From contig KE356579.1 of the NCBI GenBank assembly GCA_000416085.1, positions 2,579,708-2,595,034 on the forward strand: a DNA stretch of 15,327 bases, read 5' to 3'. This DNA comes from a halophilic archaeon J07HX64 (GTDB lineage: Archaea; Halobacteriota; Halobacteria; Halobacteriales; Haloarculaceae). Below, piece by piece: positions 6,811 to 14,358 of this stretch; position 1 is the stretch's first letter, and each line of letters starts with the position of its first letter. The position numbers and the translations under genes are program-made. Below the pieces are notes generated by a model. That model worked only from the letters and a program-made list of their open reading frames with translations, was not told where the DNA came from and ran no database searches.

Positions 6811-8443
6811 ATGGTTACCCTCGTCAACGCCGTCTTCGGCGCCGGAGTAGTTGTCGGGGTGAGTCTGTGTCTGCTGGGGTACTACACGTACAGCAGGTGG
6901 GACGAGGTGGGGGTCACAGCGTTTGCTGTGTTCGCCACAACGCTTGGGACTCACCGCGGTAACAGGTGGGGGACTCGCGATAACGCGTGTGCTCATACTG
7001 AACGGCACCGAGGTGTGGGCGGTAGCCGCACTCTCGGTGTGGGCGTTCTCGACAGTCCCCTGGGTGGTGTTCGCGGTTCAGTACACCGGTCGGCTGGTCG
7101 AGATTCGGCGGCGGACGGCCCTACTTCTCGCCGTACCACATCTCGGACTGGTGCTTGCGTTCGGCCGCCTCCTGGGGAGCGAACAGGTCTTTGTCCCGAA
7201 TCTGCTCATCTCGTTCGTCATAATCTACAGTCTGGCGCTCGCGCTCATCGGGGTCTATCTGCTGTCACGAACGACGTACACGTACGGTCAGTTCTCGGTC
7301 CTGCAGGGGGCGACACTGTCGGTCGCACCGCTCGGGACCCTGCTGATGCTGAACACCCTCGGGTCGCTCTCGAACGAACTGGAGCTGGTGAACGCGACCC
7401 TGTTTACCGGAACGTTCTCTATCGCCGCGCTGGCGCTGGGTGTCGCGGTGGTCCGTCTACGCGTGTTCGCCGCCTCACCGGCCGCCGGAACACTCGGTGA
7501 ACGAACGATGCTGCGCGAGACAGACGATGTCGTCCTCGTGGTCGACAGCCTCGAACGGCCGCTCCGACTCAACGAGACCGCACTGGAGACGCTGGGTGTG
7601 ACACGCACCGAGGCGTTCGAAACCGACCTGTCGGCGCTGCTCGGGTACGACACCGACACGCTCCAGAAGCGGGAGACGGTCTCACTGGACACCACAGAGG
7701 GGACACGGCGCTACGACCCACAGGTGTCGGTGCTCAGGCGACAGGGGCGCGAACTCGGGGCGTTGCTGGACCTGCGGGACGTGACCAACCGCGAACTCCG
7801 CGAACAGCGTCTCTCCGTGCTCAACCGTGTCCTCCGACACAATCTCCGGAACAAAGTAGAGGTGCTGAAAGCCCGCACCGAGGTGCTCGACGAGGACCTC
7901 GACGGGGAGTATACCACCCACACGGAGACACTTGGCAGGACCGCCGAGGAGATCGCGGAGCTGGGCCGCAGTGCCCGCCGGATAGACCAGGTCGTCGCCG
8001 AGGAGACCCCGAAGGCCGATGTCGACGTGGTGGGAGTCGTCTCGGAGACACTCGACGATATCGACAGCAACGGCAGCGATGTCGGCGTCGGGTTCGACAC
8101 GCCGGACCAGCTCACGGTCGAGACAAATCGTCGGGCGCTGACCGCCGCACTCCGGAGCGCGCTGGAGAACGCGGTCAGCTACGCCGAGAGCGAGGTGACA
8201 GTCACGGTCGAGCAACAAAACAGGGGCTGCACCGTGCGCATCGACGACGACGGCCCGGGGATCCCGGAGGGGGAACTGGCCTCACTCGACAGCGGCGTCG
8301 AGACCCCGCTCCGTCACAGCACCGGACTCGGTCTCTGGCAGCTCAAGTGGGCGGTCACCACCCTCGGGGGTGAGCTCTCCTTTGATACAACAAACGGCAC
8401 CACCGTCGAGGTTACGCTACCCGACCGCGAATCCGGCGTGTAG
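6811..8443 (+). CDS. 7TM-PAS sensor histidine kinase (frameshifted)
   Basis: A membrane sensor kinase of 543 residues once one extra G at 6946-6948 is skipped. Residues 1-220 hold about seven hydrophobic segments, including VPWVVFAVQYTGR (83-94), as in the HisKA_7TM sensor domain. A PAS-like domain follows (about 232-328, starting RETDDVVLVVDSLERP). The phosphoacceptor His343 lies in VLNRVLRHNLRNKVEVL, the typical haloarchaeal H-box. The ATPase part has the N-box LRSALENAVSY (448-457), DDDGPGIP (478-485) and STGLGLWQLKWAV (503-515). Without the repair the first 45 residues (TM1 and the start of TM2) are in another frame, and translation from a TTG near 6923 would lack them. No response regulator gene is adjacent, so it is an orphan kinase with unknown signal. 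It is convergent with the phospholipase gene. Confidence 0.87.
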
Positions 8444-8503
8444 GGCAGCGACGAGTTGGGCACCCCGGCTGGCAGTCGAGACGAGGGTCGAGGGCAGCCG
8501 AAC

Positions 8504-9469
8504 TCACTGTGCGGCGAGGAACTCCTGCCCGCGGCGTCGGCCGAGATCTATCAATCGCTCGATAAACTGTGGGTCGCGGTCGACCTTCGTCGGCGAGCCG
8601 AACCGTTTGCCCATCTCGATGCGGTGGATCTCTGTCACAGAGAACTCCCCCTCGGGGAGTTTCCCGGTTTCGACCCAGTGGTTGACACGCCGTATCGACC
8701 GCAGTTCCTGGTTTAGCGAGAGGTTGCCCGCGAGTTCGTTCCGGCGGTCGGCGATCTCCTCGACACTCGTCGGTTCGCCGTCGAACTCCTGGGGGTTTAT
8801 CTGAACAACCCAGAGTTCGTCGGGTTTTCGCGCCGGTGGCTGTTGCAGCAGGTCGTCGATCGGCGGGTTCTGTGAGAACTGTCCGTCCCAGTGGAGGTGG
8901 TCGTCTATCTCGACAGCTCTGAACGTGCCGGGCACCGCGGCGGAGGCGAGCACCGCGTCGACGGTCACCCCCTCGTTGACGAACGTCTCGAACTCACCCG
9001 CGTTTATGTCGACGGTCCCGACGACGAGGTCCGGGGCACCGCGCTTGCACATATCCGGCACCGCCTCGAAGTCGATGTGTGTCTCCAGCGCCTCGCGGAT
9101 GCGCTCTTTGCCCAACTCCTGTCCCGGGATCTGGTAGGGGCTCACCTGTGGGACCGGCATCCCGCTCGCCTCGAACTGTGCGAGACCTGTCAGCCAGGCG
9201 TTCAACAGGCGGTCACCGGACCCGGTTGCGGACAGTTCCTCCCAGATGTCGCCCAGGAGTCCGGCAGCTGTGTCGGCATCGCCCGACACCAGTCCGTACC
9301 AGGTCGCCAGCGCGTTGAACGCGCCACCGGAGGTGCCGCTGATGCCCACGAGTTCGTACTCCTCGTCCCAGTCACACTCCGTGAGGAGTGTCTCCAGTAC
9401 ACCGGCGGTGAACGCGGTGTGGCTCCCACCGCCCTGGCAGGCGATTGCAACGTTGGTCGACTCACTCAT
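8504..9469 (-). CDS. phaZh1: Patatin-like phospholipase, probable PHA depolymerase
   Basis: A 321-residue patatin-fold serine hydrolase. The oxyanion loop is QGGGSHTAFTAGVL (12-25). The nucleophile elbow GTSGG is at 45-49 with Ser47. The dyad aspartate is Asp195 in HWDGQFSQNPP. There is no signal peptide, so it acts inside the cell. In Haloferax mediterranei the patatin-like protein PhaZh1 degrades polyhydroxyalkanoate granules and, as I recall, its gene neighbours bdhA; here too the gene lies 28 bases behind bdhA on the same strand. By that context the best guess is a PHA depolymerase releasing 3-hydroxybutyrate, though plain lipid acyl hydrolase activity cannot be excluded. The ATG at 9469 starts directly at the family N-terminus. 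Confidence 0.8.
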   Translation of the reverse strand: MSESTNVAIACQGGGSHTAFTAGVLETLLTECDWDEEYELVGISGTSGGAFNALATWYGLVSGDADTAAGLLGDIWEELSATGSGDRLLNAWLTGLAQFEASGMPVPQVSPYQIPGQELGKERIREALETHIDFEAVPDMCKRGAPDLVVGTVDINAGEFETFVNEGVTVDAVLASAAVPGTFRAVEIDDHLHWDGQFSQNPPIDDLLQQPPARKPDELWVVQINPQEFDGEPTSVEEIADRRNELAGNLSLNQELRSIRRVNHWVETGKLPEGEFSVTEIHRIEMGKRFGSPTKVDRDPQFIERLIDLGRRRGQEFLAAQ

Positions 9470-9497
9470 CGGTCATCCCGCTGTGTCCGGTCATGGA

Positions 9498-10358
9498 TTA
9501 CTCGTAGGTGTGTGTGTACCCGCCGTCGAACAGCAGGTCCGCGCCGTTCAGGTGGTTCGCGTACCCCGAGAGACCGAACACAAAGAGGTTCGCCACGTCG
9601 GCGGGGGTCATCATCTCCTTTGTGCGGGCCTGGCCCAGCATCACGTCCTCGATCACCTCGCGTTCGGAGATGTCGCGTGTCTCGGCGGTGTCACGGATCT
9701 GGTCGACCATCAGCGGCGTCAGCACGTACCCGACCGAGACCGAGAAACTCCGGAGGTCACCCGCCCCCTCGGCGGCGATCGAGCGGGTCAGCCCGCGCAG
9801 ACCGTGTTTGGCCGAGATGTACGCCGCCTTTGCCTGGGTCGCGTAGTGGCCGTGGACCGAGCACATGTTCGCGATTGCGCCGACCCCGTCGTCGGTTGCC
9901 TGGATGTGGGGGATGGCGCGCTTGGCGGTGTAGAACGGGGCACGGAGCATCAGGTCGAGAAGAAGGTCGTACTTCTCCATCGGGAACTCCGCGACCGTGT
10001 CGATGTGCTGCATCCCGGCGATACTGGCGACGTATCTCAGATCACCCTCCTCCGCGGCGGCATCGACCACCGCGTCGACATCGGTGTTGTCGGTCAGGTC
10101 CGCCTGGACCGGCTGGATACGACCCGGTGTCCCAAACTCCTCGGTGAACTCGACGGTCCGGTCTAACCCATCGTCGTCGATATCGGCACCGACGACAGTG
10201 AGACCGTTCGCGGCGAGTGCGACCGCGGTCGCCTGCCCGATACCCGACGCAGCACCCGTCACGAGCGCCACACTCTCCTCTGTAAACCGCGGGTCGTCCA
10301 AAACGAGCAGGTCCTCCGGGGTCAACTCCGGCGTGCTCACCTCGAACTCATCTGTCAT
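9498..10358 (-). CDS. bdhA: 3-hydroxybutyrate dehydrogenase
   Basis: A 286-residue SDR enzyme oxidising (R)-3-hydroxybutyrate to acetoacetate with NAD+. After a roughly 28-residue N-terminal extension it shows TGAASGIG (34-41), the cofactor Asp59, SIAGMQHID (112-120), CSVHGHYAT (166-174), the catalytic Tyr180 and Lys184 in YISAKHGLRGL, and a typical SDR C-terminus (NGADLLFDGGYTH). MQH and SVHG are the 3-hydroxybutyrate-specific substrate-pocket motifs. It heads a two-gene unit with the patatin-like depolymerase, so polymer breakdown and the first oxidation step are made together. A clear TATA-like element lies 26 bases upstream of the ATG, and a 42-bp tandem repeat lies further upstream. Confidence 0.88.
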   Translation of the reverse strand: MTDEFEVSTPELTPEDLLVLDDPRFTEESVALVTGAASGIGQATAVALAANGLTVVGADIDDDGLDRTVEFTEEFGTPGRIQPVQADLTDNTDVDAVVDAAAEEGDLRYVASIAGMQHIDTVAEFPMEKYDLLLDLMLRAPFYTAKRAIPHIQATDDGVGAIANMCSVHGHYATQAKAAYISAKHGLRGLTRSIAAEGAGDLRSFSVSVGYVLTPLMVDQIRDTAETRDISEREVIEDVMLGQARTKEMMTPADVANLFVFGLSGYANHLNGADLLFDGGYTHTYE

Positions 10359-10380
10359 ACACGTAGTTTGAGGGCGAGAG

Positions 10381-10388
10381 GTATAAAC
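10381..10388 (-). promoter_or_regulatory. TATA-like element for bdhA-phaZh1
   Basis: The minus strand reads GTTTATAC, centred about 26 bases before the ATG at 10358. This is a strong promoter candidate for the two-gene PHA unit. Confidence 0.6.
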
Positions 10389-10437
10389 ACGTCTCGACGG
10401 GCAACAGAACCGGAGTTGGGCCCGGATCTGGACACAG

Positions 10438-10640
10438 AATCTAACACAGCACCGAACCAGAATCTGGACTTGGACTCACAATCTAATACAGTGCCGGGCC
10501 AAGATCCAGACTTGGACCCAGAATCTAACACAGCACCGAACCAGGATTCGGACCCGAACTCACAATGTAATACAGTGTCGAGCCAGGGTTTGGATCCGGA
10601 CAGAATCTAACACAGCACCGAGCCAGGACCCGGAGCTCAG
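10438..10640. repeat. 42-bp tandem repeat with two alternating unit types
   Basis: Units start at 10438, 10480, 10522, 10564 and 10604. The first four are exactly 42 bp apart; the fourth is 40 bp, and the fifth decays into the end of the next gene. Odd units begin AATCTAACACAGCACCG; even units begin with AAT(C/G)TAATACAGTG, so the real period is an 84-bp pair. A weaker, decayed copy may precede the first. The array occupies most of the space between bdhA and the gene ending at 10637, upstream of the bdhA promoter. In one plus-strand frame it reads as a 14-residue repeat, ESNTAPNQNLDLDS-like, but there is no gene-like start there. Confidence 0.8.
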
Positions 10641-11047
10641 GGCCAGTCGTCGCGGGTGTCGTCCTGTGGCTCGACCGGTGGGGTCTGTGTCGCGAGTTGC
10701 CAGTCGGCGGCGTCGGCGGCGGTTTCGAGGTTGACGTACTCCCAGTCGGTCTTGTCGGCGAGCGCACGGTCGTTCTCACCGGTGCCAACAAACACGTGCC
10801 GGTCGCTGTCGAACTGTGTCCGTATGTTGACCAGACTCTCCTCACGGCTCCGCGGTCCGGAGAAGAAGTCCTGTCGGATCCGGTGTTTGCGTGTGAAGTT
10901 CGTCACCACGTACGTCGGCTCCGCCGAGATGACACCCAGATAGTTCGTCCACTGGCGCGCGTCGGTGAACACCGCCTCGGGGTCCGACAGGGCCTCGAGA
11001 GCCTCTAACTCGAACGCGAGGGTCATATCGTCACTGCCACCGTTCAT
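10637..11047 (-). CDS. DUF7124-type haloarchaeal protein
   Basis: A 136-residue soluble protein. The segments MTLAFELEALEAL, YLGVISAEPTYVVTNFTRKHRIRQDFFSGPRSREESL and HVFVGTGENDRALADKTDWEYV match a haloarchaeal family that I recall as DUF7124; its function is unknown. The alternation of short strands and helices, with a conserved basic FTRKHRIRQDF, suggests a nucleotide- or nucleic-acid-binding fold, but that is inference. The C-terminal 25 residues are acidic and poorly ordered. The ATG at 11047 is favoured over the in-frame ATG at 11026 because a T-rich element lies 26 bases upstream. It is on the same strand as bdhA but separated by the tandem repeat, and is divergent from the XRE regulator. 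Confidence 0.75.
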   Translation of the reverse strand: MNGGSDDMTLAFELEALEALSDPEAVFTDARQWTNYLGVISAEPTYVVTNFTRKHRIRQDFFSGPRSREESLVNIRTQFDSDRHVFVGTGENDRALADKTDWEYVNLETAADAADWQLATQTPPVEPQDDTRDDWP

Positions 11048-11067
11048 ACGTCATCTTCCACGGTACT

Positions 11068-11077
11068 GGAAAAAAAG
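11068..11077 (-). promoter_or_regulatory. T-rich promoter element for the DUF7124-type gene
   Basis: The minus strand reads CTTTTTTTCC, centred about 26 bases before the ATG at 11047. It decides between the two in-frame start codons. Confidence 0.45.
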
Positions 11078-11103
11078 ACCGTCGCTCCGGCATCTCCGCC
11101 GCC

Positions 11104-11162
11104 CCGACAGCCCCACTCGCTGGCTGTCGGTTGTCTCCGCCCGCGGGTCGGGGCTCCGACAG
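11104..11162. promoter_or_regulatory. CCGACAG repeat motif in a divergent promoter region
   Basis: CCGACAGCC (11104-11112) and GGCTGTCGG (11122-11130) form a perfect 9-bp inverted repeat with a 9-bp gap. A third copy, CCGACAG at 11156-11162, abuts the TATA-like element of the regulator gene at 11193. This arrangement fits an operator for the neighbouring XRE-type protein controlling itself and the divergent gene. Confidence 0.45.
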
Positions 11163-11163
11163 G

Positions 11164-11173
11164 TTTTTGAAAT
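11164..11173 (+). promoter_or_regulatory. TATA-like element for the XRE-type regulator
   Basis: TTTTTGAAAT lies centred about 25 bases before the ATG at 11193. It directly follows a CCGACAG motif. Confidence 0.5.
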
Positions 11174-11192
11174 CGGCATACATCAAAAAAAC

Positions 11193-11936
11193 ATGACCAG
11201 TGGGGCACAGGACAGCTCGGGGCGGTACACACCTGGTGACCCGCGGGCAGAACTGGCCGAGAAGATAGCGGGCGAGGTCGTGCTCAGCGAACAGCCCGGT
11301 GCGACGCTGAAGAAGTGGCGAACCGAGTTCGAGGTTGCGCAGGCCGACCTGGCCGCCACACTCGAGGTTTCGCCCTCGGTCGTCTCGGACTACGAGGGGG
11401 GGCGCCGGGCGAACCCCGGTATCGGGGTCGTCAGACGGACCGTCGAGGCACTGCTCGATATCGACGAACACCGCGGCGGCGAGCACATCCGGCGGTACGC
11501 CCGCGTGCTCTCGGCGGGGTTCAACAGCGACGCGGTCCACGACCTCCGCGAGTACGACACGACGGTCCGCCTGGACCGCTACTACAGTGCCATCGACGCG
11601 ACACAGGTGGTGGGTGGTGACCGCGACAGGGTCGCGGGCCACACTGTGATCGACAGCATCGCCGCGATCCGCGAACTCTCGGGCGAGGAGTTCTACAACC
11701 TCTACGGCCGCAGCACCAACCGGGTGCTGGTGTTCACCGGTGTGAGCCGCGGCGAGTCCCCGCTGGTCGCGCTCCGGGTGGTCACCCCCACACCACACGC
11801 GGTTGTACTCCACGGCATCGACGAGGAGGCGCTCTGGGAACACGCCCCCGCGCTCGCCCGCCGGGACGGCGTCTCCCTCGCGGTCTGTGACACCGGGTTC
11901 GACGAGATGCTCGAGGCCCACACCGAACTTCCGTGA
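11193..11936 (+). CDS. XRE-type helix-turn-helix regulator
   Basis: A 247-residue protein with an N-terminal HTH at about 37-90: LKKWRTEFEVAQADLAATLEVSPSVVSDYEGGRRANPGIGVVRRTVEAL. The recognition helix is SPSVVSDYEGGRR. The C-terminal 150 residues form a separate domain (YDTTVRLDRYYSAIDATQVV, YGRSTNRVLVFTGVSRGESPLVALRVVTPTPHAVVLHGI) that may sense a small molecule. Archaeal proteins with this architecture are annotated as transcriptional regulators; the ligand is unknown. The frame is open to 10965, but the ATG at 11193 gives the family start and lies 25 bases after a TATA-like element. Motif CCGACAG is repeated in the upstream region and could be its own operator. It is convergent with the membrane protein gene at 11986. 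Confidence 0.82.
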   Translation: MTSGAQDSSGRYTPGDPRAELAEKIAGEVVLSEQPGATLKKWRTEFEVAQADLAATLEVSPSVVSDYEGGRRANPGIGVVRRTVEALLDIDEHRGGEHIRRYARVLSAGFNSDAVHDLREYDTTVRLDRYYSAIDATQVVGGDRDRVAGHTVIDSIAAIRELSGEEFYNLYGRSTNRVLVFTGVSRGESPLVALRVVTPTPHAVVLHGIDEEALWEHAPALARRDGVSLAVCDTGFDEMLEAHTELP

Positions 11937-11985
11937 TCCAGACTGTCCCTGTCTCGCGTACGGCTATGTACGTGACGCTCACGAG

Positions 11986-12601
11986 TCAAAGACCCGGAGA
12001 GCAAAGCGAGAGTCCGGAGAAGCACGGCCACCGGTCGGTCCGGCCCACAGAGCGGTCAACCGGTGTCCCGTTGCCACCGGTGGACTCAATAGACCCGTCC
12101 GGTTCCTGGCTGTCGGTGCCGTTCCCGCCCTCGCCGGTGATGGTCCCGTCAGTACCGCTATCGCTCCCGCTGTCACCGGTGTCGTTTCGTTCGATAGGAT
12201 CCTGAAAAGTGTCGAAGAAATCGAGTTCCGCGAGCACGACGAGGGGGCCGACCAGAAAGAGAGGCGCCACGACGATGATACCGAGGCCGAATCGCGGAAT
12301 AGGGGACCCGCACGAGCGCCTCCCAGAACCGCGTGAACGGACCCTCGATCTTCAGCCACGCCCAGTAGTAGGCCCACAGGATGTAGACGAGGGCGAATAC
12401 AGCGACGACCGACAGCGCGGGCGTCGTGACGCCGAGAACAACCGGTTCGGGTGTCTGCTCGACGATATCGGCCCCCCACTCGACCGCGATGTCAAACTGC
12501 CCGGGCGCGAGGACGGCTGCGAGTGCCGCGGACCCGGCGAGCACGGCCAGTCCTCCCAGAAAACCGGATACTCGCCGGGTTATAGCGGTGATTCTACCCA
12601 C
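11986..12601 (-). CDS. Membrane protein with disordered acidic tail (frameshifted)
   Basis: Two open segments join when one base is skipped in the GGGG run at 12302-12305. The first starts at a GTG (MGRITAITRRVSGFLGG) and holds a hydrophobic helix near 12-33 and another near 58-82 (TPALSVVAVFALVYILWAYYWAW), ending FTRFWEALVRVP. After the skip it continues IPRFGLGIIVVAPLFLVGPLVVLAELDFFDTFQDP, a third helix. A Gly/Asp/Ser/Thr-rich low-complexity tail follows. With the repair the product is about 204 residues. I do not recognise a family. The last 25 residues (after GNGTPVD) look unlike the rest, so the true C-terminus is uncertain. The GTG start is also uncertain, because the AT-rich element upstream is unusually close. 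Confidence 0.6.
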
Positions 12602-12630
12602 AGCCAGCTAAATACCACTGCTATCACGGT

Positions 12631-12638
12631 TGTTTAGA
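12631..12638 (+). promoter_or_regulatory. TATA-like element for the GGT-family gene
   Basis: TGTTTAGA lies centred about 26 bases before the ATG at 12661 in the divergent gap with the membrane protein gene. Confidence 0.4.
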
Positions 12639-12660
12639 TGGGGGCACCCGAACATGGGGT

Positions 12661-14301
12661 ATGAAGCCGGATCTCGACAGATTCGATTCGCGCCGGTCGA
12701 CCGTCTACGCCCCGCGCGGCGTGGTCGCGACGAGCCAGCCCTTGGCGGCGGCAGCAGGGGCCGACATCCTCCGGGATGGCGGGAACGCGTTCGACGCGGC
12801 CGTCGCAACCGCGGCGACGCTGAACGTCGTCGAACCGACCAGTACGGGGCTCGGTGGCGACGTGTTCGCCTGCTATCGCACGGCCGACGGCGAGGTCGGC
12901 GCGATGCGTGCCGCCGGGCACGCGCCCGAGCGGGCGACCCGTGACCGTGTCCGGGAGGCCGTTCGCGGGGGGAGCGAGAGCGCCACCTACGGGAGTGACC
13001 GGGACCGCGAGGGGGTGACGATGCCCGACCACGGGCCACACACGGTGACCGTCCCCGGAACAGCACGCGGTTGGGAGGCCACCCTCGACCGGTTCGGCCG
13101 CTGCTCACTCGAGACGGTGCTCGACCCCGCGATCGGCTACGCCCGCGAGGGCTACCCTGTCACGGAGGTGGTCAGCGCACAGTGGCAGCACGCAGAGGCG
13201 CTGTTCGACCACGACCACGCCCGCGAGGCGTTCCTGTTCGACGGTGAGTCTCCCGGAGTCGGGCAGACGGTGCGTCTACCGCGACTCGCCGACAGCCTCG
13301 AACTGATAGCAGAGCGCGGTGCGGACACTGTCTACGAGGGCGAGATCGCCGAGGCGATCGCCGGGGAGGTGCAGGAGCGCGGCGGGTTCATGACCGTCGA
13401 CGACCTCGCGGCGTTCGAGGTGGAGTGGCCCGACCCGCTGTCGACGACATACGGCGGGTGTGAGGTGTTCGAACTCGGGCCGAACAACCAGGGCCAGATC
13501 GCGCTGGAGGCGCTGAACATAGCGTCAGAACTCGGCGCGGGCGAACAGCCGTACAACTCGGCGGACCGGGTTCACGCGTTCACCGAGGCGATGAAACTCG
13601 CCTTCCACGACGGACACTACCACGTGACCGACCCCGAGTACGAGACGGTGCCGCCGCTTCAGGACCCCGGGTACGCCCGCGAACGGGCCGCCGAGGTCGG
13701 CCGGGAACCGCTGTCGGATGTCCAGGTTGGGACCCCCGGAGCGACCGGCGAGGACGCCGACACGGTGTTGCTGTGTGTCGCCGACGAGGCGGGCAACGTC
13801 GTCTCGTACATCAACTCCCGGTTCGCCGGGTTCGGCAGCGGACTGGTCGCGGGGGAGACGGGTATCGCACTCCAGAACCGCGGGGCCTCCTTCTCGCTCT
13901 CCGACGAGCACCCGAACCGGCTGGAACCCGGCAAGCGGCCCTTCCACACACTGGTGCCGGCGCTGGCCCGTCTCGGCGAGGACGACTGGCTCGCGTTCGG
14001 TGTGATGGGTGGGTACATGCAGCCACAGGGGCACGTCCAGGTGCTCGCGAACCTGCTCGACTACGACATGGGGCTGCAGGCCGCGCTGGACGCCCCGCGG
14101 TGGCGCTACCGGGCGGACGGGAGTCTGGCCGTCGAGGAACGCCTGCCCGACGGTATCGCCCCGAAACTCGCCCGCCGTGGACACGATGTCCGGGTACTCC
14201 CCCCGAGTCTGTTCGGCGGCGCGGAGGCCGTCCGGTGGGAGGACGGCACCCTCTCCGGCGCGACCGAACCCCGCAAGGACGGTCAGGTGTCCGGACTGTG
14301 A
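12661..14301 (+). CDS. Gamma-glutamyltransferase family protein
   Basis: A 546-residue Ntn-hydrolase of the GGT family, made as one chain that cuts itself before a Thr. The expected nucleophile is Thr368 in DADTVLLCVADEAGNVVS, giving subunits of 367 and 179 residues. GFGSGL (390-395), NRGASFSL (406-413) and GKRPFHTLVPAL (424-435) follow, as does a GGYMQPQGHVQVL segment. The N-terminal domain has GGNAFDAAVATAATLNVVEP and STGLGGD. The last segment resembles the YwrD-like branch more than classical secreted GGT. There is no signal peptide or TAT motif, so it is probably cytoplasmic. It may hydrolyse gamma-glutamyl compounds or act on amides; haloarchaea use gamma-glutamylcysteine as a thiol, so a role there is possible but unproven. 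Confidence 0.87.
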   Translation: MKPDLDRFDSRRSTVYAPRGVVATSQPLAAAAGADILRDGGNAFDAAVATAATLNVVEPTSTGLGGDVFACYRTADGEVGAMRAAGHAPERATRDRVREAVRGGSESATYGSDRDREGVTMPDHGPHTVTVPGTARGWEATLDRFGRCSLETVLDPAIGYAREGYPVTEVVSAQWQHAEALFDHDHAREAFLFDGESPGVGQTVRLPRLADSLELIAERGADTVYEGEIAEAIAGEVQERGGFMTVDDLAAFEVEWPDPLSTTYGGCEVFELGPNNQGQIALEALNIASELGAGEQPYNSADRVHAFTEAMKLAFHDGHYHVTDPEYETVPPLQDPGYARERAAEVGREPLSDVQVGTPGATGEDADTVLLCVADEAGNVVSYINSRFAGFGSGLVAGETGIALQNRGASFSLSDEHPNRLEPGKRPFHTLVPALARLGEDDWLAFGVMGGYMQPQGHVQVLANLLDYDMGLQAALDAPRWRYRADGSLAVEERLPDGIAPKLARRGHDVRVLPPSLFGGAEAVRWEDGTLSGATEPRKDGQVSGL

Positions 14302-14358
14302 GGCTGTCGGTCGCCGAGTCCGGCGTGAGTGGTTCGCGTGGCGGACGGGAGGATGGTG

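Noticed and set aside
8891..10147. A 418-codon plus-strand frame opposite the PHA genes
   Set aside because: It spans two well-supported genes and the space between them, has low-complexity Arg/Pro content, and no recognisable domain.
10368..10610. An 80-codon plus-strand reading frame over the tandem repeat with a 14-residue period
   Set aside because: It starts at a TTG with no promoter, lies in a repeat whose 42-bp unit length keeps any frame open, and the 40-bp unit breaks the frame. The protein reading is probably accidental.
10438..10640. Possible CRISPR array
   Set aside because: The units are contiguous and differ throughout; there are no unique spacers between constant repeats and no cas genes.
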